A stretch of 11,987 nt of DNA. Origin: Bacillota bacterium (lineage in GTDB: Bacteria; Bacillota; Sulfobacillia; JABLXB01). How positions within the stretch are numbered: the stretch's first letter is position 1; each line of letters starts with the position of its first letter. Where the stretch lies: positions 9,976-21,962 of the forward strand of contig JANLGA010000028.1 of assembly GCA_024653225.1 (NCBI GenBank). Reading direction: 5' to 3'. This document shows, piece by piece, positions 6,414-11,987 of this stretch. Both the position numbers and the translations under genes were made by a program. The notes under the pieces are model-generated. The model was not told the DNA's origin, made no database searches, and saw nothing but the letters and a program-made list of their open reading frames with translations.

Positions 6414-8390
6414 ATGGGCTCGTCTCTCGCCGGGAGATTCAGCGCCATAGGCATGGTGCTCGCCACGGGCAACCCTAAGCGCAAGTTGACCGGGTTCTGG
6501 CAGTTGGTTTTCAGGGCCATCGCAGTCGTCTTTGCGGCATTCATGCTGTATAGTGCCGGTCCACAGTTCCTCGGGACACCCGACATGGGTTACCGGAAAG
6601 GGCTCTACATCCTGGCAATAACCGTGATGATATACATAAAGTACCCCGCCAGACGATCATCTCGGCCGGAAACCGGACCCGGCGTGGTTGATATCGCGTT
6701 GATATGCCTCAGCCTCATCACCTTCGGCTACTTCATCGTGAACTTCAACTCCCTCATACTGAGGCAGGGCAGCCCCACCCCCAACGACATAATCATGGGT
6801 GCAATAGCGGTCGTGGTCTGCCTCGAGAGCACGCGCCGCGCGATAGGGCCGATCTTGACCATCCTCGGCGCCCTCTTCCTGGCCTACGCGTATGCGGGGC
6901 CGTGGATGCCGGGACTGCTGAGGCACGTCGGATATTCGCCGGCGAGGATCATCGCCGAGATGTACTCTGTCAACGGGATATTCGGACTGATCCTCGAAAC
7001 GAACGCCAACTACATCACGTTATTCGTTTTGTTCGGGGCCTTCCTCGCGGCCCTTGGAGCGGAGAAGTTCTTCATAGACTTTCCGTACGCTCTCACCGCG
7101 GGCCTCAGGGGGGGACCCGCAAAGACCGCGGTCGTGGCGTCGGCATTCTTCGGGAGCATATCCGGGAGCGCGACAGCCAATGTCACGGCGACCGGGACAT
7201 TCACGATACCCCTGATGAAACGGGCCGGCTATCCCGACTACGTTGCGGGTGCAATCGAGCCCGCGGCGTCCAGCGGCGGGATGTTCATGCCGCCTGTCAT
7301 GGGTGCCGCTGCATTCTTGCTAGCGCAGTTCCTGGAGATTCCGTACTGGAAGGTGGCGGTGGTGTCGTTCGTTCCAGCCGCCATCTACTTTTTCAGTGTG
7401 GGACTCATATGCCACCTCGAAGCGTACAGGTCAAACATTCGCCCGGTTCCCCCGTCGGAGAGGAAGAATCCATGGGAGGAATTCAAGCGGGGCTGGTATT
7501 TCATTGTCCCGATCGTCGTGCTCATAGTTGCGCTGGGTTTGGCCGTATCCCCGCCGAGGGCGGTGTATTGGTCCCTCCTGTCCGCTCTGGCCGTAACCTT
7601 TGTCGCCAGGCTCGTGGAGGAGAGATGGGATTTCGGGGCGGCCTTGAAGTGGATTGGGCGGGTGGTCTTGAGGGGCCTGGAAGAGGGGGCGCAGAACACC
7701 CTCTCGATTGCGTCGGTCACCGGGACCATAGGGATGATCATCGAGGTGATCTTCCTGACGGGGCTCGGGTTCATGTTTACGAGCCTGATAGTTGCCGCGG
7801 CCCGCGGATCGATCCTGTTCACGATCGCCATGGCATTCGTGGCGTGCTACGTGCTGGGCATGGGCATGACGGTGACCTCCGCGTACATACTCGTCGCGGT
7901 AATGGCCGTGCCTGCCCTGCAAAGCATGGGCGTCAATCCGCTCGCCGCCCACCTCCTCTGTTTCTGGTATTCGGCGACTTCCAACTTCACGCCGCCCGTC
8001 TGCCTGGCAGCATTTGCCGGCGCGGCGATAGCCAAGTCCGACCCTTACAAGACCGGGATGACTTCGCTGAAGTACGCGGCGTTCATCCTCATCCTACCGC
8101 TATGGTTCGTCTACAGCGAGATACTCATGCCGAACGGGCTCAACGTACATGCGGCCCTCGCCATGCTGAACGCGTTTCTCGCGACCTTTCCTTACTGTTC
8201 GACCGTGGTCGGCTACCTCGTACGGCCGCTGTTATTCTGGGAGAGACTCCTCCTGACAATCTCGGCGATTCTCCTTATCCTTCCGGAATGGACGACGAGC
8301 GCCGTGGGACTGGCGATATTCATTGCGATCTGGGCACTCCAGTTCGCGCAGCACAAGGCGTCGGTACGTCGGGCGGCCGCTTCTCTATGA
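6414..8390 (+). CDS. TRAP transporter fused permease (TAXI type, DctQ-DctM fusion)
   Basis: A 658-residue polytopic inner-membrane protein. The ATG is preceded by GGAGG at 6401-6405, 8 bases upstream. The N-terminal part has hydrophobic helices resembling the small DctQ subunit ('LVFRAIAVVFAAFMLYSAG', 'LYILAITVMIYI', 'IALICLSLITFGYFIVNF'). From about residue 150 the DctM-like large subunit begins. The conserved core 'GSISGSATANVTATGTFTI' starts near residue 247, followed by 'AIEPAASSGGMFMPPVMGAAA', here given as AIEPAASSGG and MFMPPVMGAAA. The second half carries the matching 'GMGMTVTSAYI' and 'HLLCFWYSATSNFTPPVC', as expected for the inverted two-fold DctM repeat. Length and fusion are normal for TAXI systems, which use ion gradients to drive uptake. 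It pairs with the upstream receptor and completes the transporter. No gene overlaps its end; the next 377 bases lack an intact gene. Confidence 0.94.
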   Translation: MGSSLAGRFSAIGMVLATGNPKRKLTGFWQLVFRAIAVVFAAFMLYSAGPQFLGTPDMGYRKGLYILAITVMIYIKYPARRSSRPETGPGVVDIALICLSLITFGYFIVNFNSLILRQGSPTPNDIIMGAIAVVVCLESTRRAIGPILTILGALFLAYAYAGPWMPGLLRHVGYSPARIIAEMYSVNGIFGLILETNANYITLFVLFGAFLAALGAEKFFIDFPYALTAGLRGGPAKTAVVASAFFGSISGSATANVTATGTFTIPLMKRAGYPDYVAGAIEPAASSGGMFMPPVMGAAAFLLAQFLEIPYWKVAVVSFVPAAIYFFSVGLICHLEAYRSNIRPVPPSERKNPWEEFKRGWYFIVPIVVLIVALGLAVSPPRAVYWSLLSALAVTFVARLVEERWDFGAALKWIGRVVLRGLEEGAQNTLSIASVTGTIGMIIEVIFLTGLGFMFTSLIVAAARGSILFTIAMAFVACYVLGMGMTVTSAYILVAVMAVPALQSMGVNPLAAHLLCFWYSATSNFTPPVCLAAFAGAAIAKSDPYKTGMTSLKYAAFILILPLWFVYSEILMPNGLNVHAALAMLNAFLATFPYCSTVVGYLVRPLLFWERLLLTISAILLILPEWTTSAVGLAIFIAIWALQFAQHKASVRRAAASL

Positions 8391-8462
8391 CGAGAGCGGA
8401 AACTGAATCGAACCGATGACAGCGGCCTCGCGCCGGCGTTGAGTGCACCCACCACTCCATTC

Positions 8463-8676
8463 TCTGTCTGCGGATGAGGCTTACGAGCGTCCTCATTGCC
8501 TCCCGGGTTGACAGTCCCCTCCGCAAGCGGTCGAGCAAACGGCCGGGAGTGGCTACGACTATGTCGGCGCCCGTCAGTAAGGAACACCCTCCGCTTCGAT
8601 AGGACACACCACCGTGCGCAGCCACGCCACAAGTCGCGGTACGGCCAAAGAAGGAATCCGCACTATGGGCCGCGAA
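8463..8676 (-). pseudogene. Eroded fragment of a DEAD-box RNA helicase
   Basis: The 377-base gap 8391-8767 has no intact gene, but the minus strand encodes a collinear piece of a DEAD-box helicase. Reading downwards from 8676: 'FAAHSADSF' (cf. ELAxQVADSF just after motif Ia), then 'HGGVSYR' (cf. the GG motif VxGGVSYxPQ), then 'GADIVVATPGRLLDRLRRG' at 8515-8571, an almost perfect motif Ib (TPGR), then 'RTLV' ending at 8482. The spacing from GGVSY to GADIVV (9 residues) and from RRG to RTLV (7 residues) fits an intact helicase. The DEAD motif that should follow RTLV is missing; only a shifted-frame 'ADR' near 8463-8471 hints at it. Motif I (GxGKT) and the C-terminal helicase domain are also absent. 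It has no start of its own and is best read as a non-functional relic. Confidence 0.6.
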
Positions 8677-8752
8677 TGTGATATGCAGAACCGAGGTGTG
8701 CACTGCAAAACAACTGCCGCACCCCGCAACAGCCAGCCGGTCCGGGGTAACT

Positions 8753-8759
8753 GGGAGGT
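8753..8759 (+). promoter_or_regulatory. Ribosome binding site for the DHDPS-family gene
   Basis: GGGAGGT lies 8 bases before the in-frame TTG at 8768. The family's N-terminus (LRGVISAVLTPF) begins five residues after that codon. Both facts reject the 30-codon upstream extension to the ATA/ATG-like codon at 8678. Confidence 0.7.
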
Positions 8760-8767
8760 ACGAACGT

Positions 8768-9679
8768 TTGGACGAGAGGGTCTTGCGAGGCGTTATATCG
8801 GCGGTCCTCACGCCTTTCACGAGGACCGGTGCCGTGGACTATACGCGACTCCGAGGCCTGTGCCGGTTCTTGCGTACCCGAGTGCAGGGGTTGTTCGTGT
8901 GCGGCACCTTCGGCTCGGCCGCCCTCCTCAGCCCGCGCGAGCGAAGGAAGGTGCTCAGTGTCGTGGTGGACGAAGCGGCGGACTACCTCGCAGTGACCGC
9001 CCACGTGGGCTGCGCGGATACGGCGACTACCGTTGACCTGGCCCGACACGCCGAGAGGACGGGAGCCCATGCCGTTGCCGCGGTCATTCCGTACTACCAT
9101 GAGCACACTGCCGCCGCCACAATGCACCACTTCAGTGCGATAGTTGAGGCCGTGTCGGTCCCGGTGTTCGTTTACGACTACCCGAAAGCTCATCCCACCA
9201 GGCTGACCGCGGAGCTGCTCGCCGATCTTGCTGCCGTGGGGGTCGCGGGGATCAAGGATTCGGGCAACGATCTCCTGAGGCTCGATCAGTTCAAACGGAA
9301 GGTCAACGCTCCGAGTTTCCAATTCGTGGTGGGGACTGAGGCCCTCTTGTTGCCGGCCATGCTGATGGGATGCAGGGCGGCGATCTCGGGTTTATCAATC
9401 GCGTTTCCAGAACAGGTGGTCCGGCTGTACGAGGCCGCCGTCGCCGGGGACATGGGGCGGGCGGCGGAAAGCCACGACCTGGTGATGAAGATGAGGGCGG
9501 TCATCCACAGGTGGCCTCACATTCCCGCCATGCACGAGGCCCTGCGGTTGCGGGGCATAGACTCGGGGTTCCCACGGCGTCCCTTCCTTCCCCTGTCTCC
9601 CGAACAAACCCGGCAAGTCAGGGAGGATCTCGTGGAGTTGGGGGTCGCAGCGCGGGATCCGTGCGAGCCAGAGGCGTGA
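8768..9679 (+). CDS. DHDPS/N-acetylneuraminate-lyase family aldolase, not lysine-pathway DapA
   Basis: A 303-residue (beta/alpha)8 enzyme of the class I aldolase family that forms a Schiff base with pyruvate-type substrates. The N-terminal 'LRGVISAVLTPF' is canonical. Schiff-base Lys163 is in 'VAGIKDSGND' and Tyr136 in 'VFVYDYP'. The usual 'GTTGE' motif is 'GTFGSAALLSPRERR' (46-60): Thr47 is kept, the second Thr is Phe48 and the Glu is Ser50. The Arg that binds aspartate semialdehyde in E. coli DapA (Arg138) aligns with Ala141. These changes argue against lysine biosynthesis and for a catabolic aldolase or dehydratase, for example on a 2-keto-3-deoxy sugar acid; the exact substrate is unknown. 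The TTG start is set by GGGAGGT 8 bases upstream. IclR and PTS genes follow on the same strand, so the product of PTS uptake may feed this enzyme after other steps. Confidence 0.88.
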   Translation: MDERVLRGVISAVLTPFTRTGAVDYTRLRGLCRFLRTRVQGLFVCGTFGSAALLSPRERRKVLSVVVDEAADYLAVTAHVGCADTATTVDLARHAERTGAHAVAAVIPYYHEHTAAATMHHFSAIVEAVSVPVFVYDYPKAHPTRLTAELLADLAAVGVAGIKDSGNDLLRLDQFKRKVNAPSFQFVVGTEALLLPAMLMGCRAAISGLSIAFPEQVVRLYEAAVAGDMGRAAESHDLVMKMRAVIHRWPHIPAMHEALRLRGIDSGFPRRPFLPLSPEQTRQVREDLVELGVAARDPCEPEA

Positions 9680-9723
9680 CGGCGACGGGGAGGGTCCTTC
9701 TCGGAATTGAACGTCTGCGGGGG

Positions 9724-10518
9724 ATGGAGAAGGTGGGCGAGAAGGTGGAAGCTTCCGAACGCAATCAGAGCAAGAGCATTCGGCGAGCCCTTTCGATCCT
9801 GGACGCGCTGACGACCAACACACGCGGTGTGAGCCCGACGGAGGTCAGTCGCTTGACGGGCATACCGAAGGCGACTGTGAGCCGGATCCTCAGTGTCCTC
9901 GTTGAGACTCAATATGCGCGGCAGGACCCGAGATCGGCGCTGTATTCGCCTGGATGGCGTGTCCTCCAGCTGAGCAGTTTCGTGCTGAACTCGTCCGAAC
10001 TCCGATCCAAGGCGAGGCATCATCTCTTGAGGCTCATGGAGCAGGTGCAGGAAACCGTGAACCTGGGCATCTTGCACGGATCGCAGGTGATGTACCTCGA
10101 CAGGGCGGACAGTGTGAGGACAGTTCGGCTGTATTCGGTCGTGGGCAAGTGTGTTCCGGCGCACTGCACCGCCCTCGGAAAGGCCATACTGGCGTTTTCG
10201 CCGGAATCGGTCGTCAGAAACCTCCTGCAAGCGCCCGGGCTGCGCCCGGTCACCGCGAAGACGATAACCGATCCCCAGGTGTTCGTTGAGCAATTGCAGG
10301 CGATAAGGCTCAACGGGATAGCCCTTGATGATGAGGAACACCAAGAAGGGGTGCGGTGCGTGGCCGCCCCCGTGTTCGACTACTCGGGATCGGTAGTCGG
10401 AGCGGTAAGTGTGTCGGCCCCCGCGACCAGGATGGAAGGCCAGCAGCTCCAGGACGTGATCTGCCAGGTAAGGAGCACGGCACGGGAGATCTCCATCGAG
10501 CTCGGGGCGGCGCTGTAG
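9724..10518 (+). CDS. IclR-family transcriptional regulator
   Basis: About 264 residues. An N-terminal winged helix at roughly 16-75 ('SIRRALSILDALTTNTRGVS', then 'TEVSRLTGIPKATVSRILSVL') is followed by the IclR effector domain, with 'HLLRLMEQVQETVNLGILHG', 'VMYLDRADS', 'VPAHCTALGKAILAF', 'GIALDDEEHQEGVRCVAAPV' and 'VVGAVSVSAPATRM'. IclR proteins bind small acids such as KDG, glyoxylate or aromatic acids and usually repress catabolic genes next to them. The position between a pyruvate-type aldolase and PTS genes fits a KdgR-like role, but this is inference. The start is uncertain: ATG 9724 lacks good spacing from a ribosome site, and GTG 9745 (GGAGAAGG about 11 bases upstream) is a credible alternative. 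The open frame extends much further upstream, but that part overlaps the aldolase gene and has no homology. Confidence 0.92.
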   Translation: MEKVGEKVEASERNQSKSIRRALSILDALTTNTRGVSPTEVSRLTGIPKATVSRILSVLVETQYARQDPRSALYSPGWRVLQLSSFVLNSSELRSKARHHLLRLMEQVQETVNLGILHGSQVMYLDRADSVRTVRLYSVVGKCVPAHCTALGKAILAFSPESVVRNLLQAPGLRPVTAKTITDPQVFVEQLQAIRLNGIALDDEEHQEGVRCVAAPVFDYSGSVVGAVSVSAPATRMEGQQLQDVICQVRSTAREISIELGAAL

Positions 10519-10533
10519 GCGGGGGGATCGGGA

Positions 10534-11004
10534 ATGCTCGGTGAGTTGCTGACCCGGAACACCATTGAACTAGGGGTGGAGGCGGCGGATTGGAGAGAGG
10601 CCATCGAACGGGCGGGGGAGCTCCTTGTCAAGGCGGGAGCCGTGGAGCGGCGGTACATAGCGGCCATGATAGACATGGTACGCGAACTCGGACCCTACAT
10701 AGTCGTTGCTCCCGGCGTCGCCATCCCGCACGCCCGGCCCGAGAATGGCGTCAAGACCGTGTGCTTGAGCATGGTGAGGTTGAAGTCGCCGGTCCCGTTC
10801 GGCAACAACGACTTCGACCCCGTTGACCTCGTGTTTGCGCTGGGCGCGGTGGATGACAAGAGCCATCTCGGTGCAATCGCTGAACTCGCCGTCCTCTTAA
10901 CAGATGGGGAGGCGTTGGCCGCAATCCGGCGAGCGGCCGGGCGGGACGAGGTTGTCGAGGTCATACAAGCTCGCGAAAGCGGACAGCAAAGAGAAGGGGG
11001 GTGA
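10534..11004 (+). CDS. PTS EIIA component, fructose/mannitol-ascorbate type
   Basis: A 156-residue cytoplasmic phosphocarrier of the PTS EIIA type-2 domain. It takes phosphate from HPr-His~P and passes it to EIIB. The active-site histidine is His66 in 'VAPGVAIPHARPENGV', a textbook signature. The N-terminal 'ADWREAIERAGELLVKAGAVE' (shown as ADWREAIERAG and ELLVKAGAVE) and the C-terminal 'HLGAIAELAVLLTDGEAL' also match. It starts 15 bases after the IclR stop, with a G-rich stretch upstream of the ATG. It precedes an ascorbate-type EIIB and EIIC, so it is most like UlaC/SgaA. The short tail after about residue 148 is charged and probably disordered. Confidence 0.92.
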   Translation: MLGELLTRNTIELGVEAADWREAIERAGELLVKAGAVERRYIAAMIDMVRELGPYIVVAPGVAIPHARPENGVKTVCLSMVRLKSPVPFGNNDFDPVDLVFALGAVDDKSHLGAIAELAVLLTDGEALAAIRRAAGRDEVVEVIQARESGQQREGG

Positions 11005-11054
11005 GTATTGAGATCCACGGCGCCGAACCCCGGGCATCGGACAAACAGGGTGTT

Positions 11055-11061
11055 GGGAGGT
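11055..11061 (+). promoter_or_regulatory. Ribosome binding site fixing the EIIB start at 11068
   Basis: GGGAGGT ends 6 bases before ATG 11068. The upstream in-frame TTG at 11008 would add 20 residues with no resemblance to EIIB, so it is rejected. Confidence 0.75.
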
Positions 11062-11067
11062 CTTCAG

Positions 11068-11367
11068 ATGCGCAGGTTGTCAATAGCGGTCGTTTGTGGT
11101 GCAGGCCTTGGGACGAGCCTGATGGCGAAGATGGCGGTCGACAGTTACCTTAGAGAGAAGAAGATTCCCTCTAGGACCGAGTGCTCGGATGTGGGGTCGG
11201 CGAGATCCCTGGATGTTGACATCCTGATAACGACCACGCAGCTGGCCCAGGCGATTAGGGAACCGAAGGCAAAGCAATTCGTGGTAGTAGGGAGTTTCCT
11301 CAACAGAGAAGAGCTCAGGGAAAGACTGTCGCAAGCCATCGCCAACCTTGAAAATGGCCAGAGCTGA
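11068..11367 (+). CDS. PTS EIIB component, lactose/ascorbate type
   Basis: A 99-residue Rossmann-like phosphocarrier. The phosphocysteine is Cys10 in the P-loop 'VVCGAGLGTSLMAKM', the pattern of GatB/UlaB-type EIIB. The following 'DVDILITTTQLAQAI' and 'AKQFVVVGSFLNREEL' agree with that family. It receives phosphate from the EIIA His and phosphorylates the sugar as the EIIC carries it in. Start ATG 11068 is set by a GGGAGGT site; an upstream in-frame TTG is unlikely. It lies between EIIA (64 bases upstream) and EIIC (25 bases downstream), all on one strand. Confidence 0.92.
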   Translation: MRRLSIAVVCGAGLGTSLMAKMAVDSYLREKKIPSRTECSDVGSARSLDVDILITTTQLAQAIREPKAKQFVVVGSFLNREELRERLSQAIANLENGQS

Positions 11368-11391
11368 GTTCTGGCAAAGGAGGATTCCAGT

Positions 11392-11987
11392 ATGGAAGCG
11401 CTAAAGGCCCTAGTGAACTTCATCGTCTTCCAGGTGCTTGACCAGGCTCCCGTCTTGTTGGGGCTCATAGCCCTGGCCGGGTTCATAGCGCAGCGCTCCT
11501 CGTTCGAAGAAACCGTCGAGGGCGTCATGAAGACGGTAGTCGGCGTCCTGATCCTGTTCGCCGGCTGCAACGTACTGCTGGGGGCAACGTTTCCAATCAC
11601 CGACATGCTCAATGCGGCGTTCAAGGTACAGGGCGTCATCCCCTCCGACGAAGGTGCCTTTGCGTTCGCTATGACGAAGTTGTCTTCGCAGATCGTAACT
11701 ATCTTCGTCCTGGGGTTCGTCATCCACGTCCTGTTCGTGATAATCACTCCCGTCAAGGCGATGAAGAACCTATACCTGACCGGTCACATGATGCTCTACT
11801 TCTCAACGCTCTCCATGCTGTCGTGGATGTGGGTCGGCCTTTCCGGGACTACACTGATCGTCGTATCGGCGATAACGTGCGCGCTGTACTGGACCCTCGC
11901 GCCGTGGTGGACGTTCCGGTATTCGCGGCAGTTCGTCGGGGACGATTTCACTTTGGGACACACGCGCACACGTGCTGGTGGTGTCCC
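11392..11987 (+). CDS. PTS EIIC component, UlaA/SgaT-like permease (partial, runs off the right edge)
   Basis: An open frame from ATG 11392 to the window end, at least 198 residues. AAAGGAGG at 11376-11383 is 8 bases upstream. It encodes an integral membrane protein with several hydrophobic helices and the N-terminal features of the ascorbate EIIC family: 'FIVFQVLDQAPVLLGLIALAG', here divided FIVFQVLDQAP and VLLGLIALAG, then 'VEGVMKTVVGVLILFAG', 'NLYLTGHMMLYFSTLSML' with His132, 'CALYWTLAPWW' and 'DDFTLGH'. E. coli UlaA has LTGHIMF and FSIGHQQQ at the matching points; here the latter reads FTLGHTRTR, so the part after GH differs. UlaA proteins are about 450-465 residues, so roughly half is missing. 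The substrate may be L-ascorbate or another sugar acid or polyol; family membership alone does not decide. Confidence 0.9.
   Translation, partial: MEALKALVNFIVFQVLDQAPVLLGLIALAGFIAQRSSFEETVEGVMKTVVGVLILFAGCNVLLGATFPITDMLNAAFKVQGVIPSDEGAFAFAMTKLSSQIVTIFVLGFVIHVLFVIITPVKAMKNLYLTGHMMLYFSTLSMLSWMWVGLSGTTLIVVSAITCALYWTLAPWWTFRYSRQFVGDDFTLGHTRTRAGGV

Noticed and set aside
6704..8419. Plus-strand open frame of 571 codons overlapping the TRAP permease
   Set aside because: Its translation is Arg/Gly/His-rich without domains, while the overlapping frame encodes a clear DctM-type permease with a good ribosome site.
8508..8513. TTGACA as a -35 element for the aldolase gene
   Set aside because: No plausible -10 follows at 16-18 bases, it lies 260 bases from the start codon, and it falls inside the antisense helicase relic.
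8320..8820. The minus-strand 166-codon frame as a functional small helicase-related protein
   Set aside because: It begins inside the aldolase gene, lacks motifs I and II and any ribosome site I can see; only the middle part resembles a helicase, so it is recorded as a relic.
9370..9723. Long N-terminal extension of the IclR frame (118 residues)
   Set aside because: It overlaps the end of the aldolase gene, is Gly/Arg-rich as expected for a shadow frame, and shows no resemblance to IclR proteins, whose DNA-binding domain starts after 9760.
1..11987. CRISPR arrays, tRNA/rRNA genes, insertion-sequence ends
   Set aside because: I saw no regularly spaced repeats, no tRNA cloverleaf or rRNA-like stretch, and no transposase frame or terminal inverted repeats around the helicase relic.

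Overview
The window is GC-rich bacterial DNA, read almost entirely on the + strand. Genes are closely spaced, most have strong GGAGG-type ribosome binding sites, and several start at TTG or GTG. AGG and ATA codons are used freely. Phosphotransferase (PTS) genes, a PyrD1B/PyrK-type pair, PucR and a proline-linked receptor with a lipoprotein-like leader fit a high-GC anaerobic or thermophilic Bacillota-like organism. This placement is inference; no marker gene fixes the taxon.

Region 1 (1-8390) looks like a catabolic or salvage locus. It opens with the end of a class V PLP aminotransferase that lacks the cysteine-desulfurase loop Cys. Next comes a PucR-family regulator, then a leader with a conspicuous dyad. 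A PyrD-like flavoprotein follows whose catalytic NxSCPN motif is replaced. Its partner is an ordinary-looking PyrK-like FAD/2Fe-2S subunit. Then come an amidohydrolase of the ATZ/TRZ/SsnA/MtaD deaminase type and a TAXI-type TRAP transporter (receptor plus fused permease). A plausible reading is that the transporter imports a small organic acid or N-heterocycle, the amidohydrolase hydrolyses or deaminates it, the PyrD/PyrK-like pair performs a redox step, and PucR senses the substrate. The substrate cannot be read from the sequence.

Region 2 (8391-8767) contains no intact gene. On the minus strand it holds an eroded piece of a DEAD-box RNA helicase, which suggests a rearrangement joint between two metabolic blocks.

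Region 3 (8768-11987) starts with a DHDPS/NAL-family aldolase whose active site does not match lysine-pathway DapA. It continues with an IclR regulator and separate PTS EIIA, EIIB and EIIC genes of the ascorbate (Ula/Sga) type, the EIIC running off the window. This looks like a regulated uptake and pyruvate-aldolase cleavage module for a sugar acid or polyol.

The strongest candidate for something undescribed is the PyrD-like/PyrK-like/amidohydrolase/TAXI cluster, because the oxidoreductase keeps its FMN and electron-transfer machinery but has lost the residues that act on dihydroorotate.
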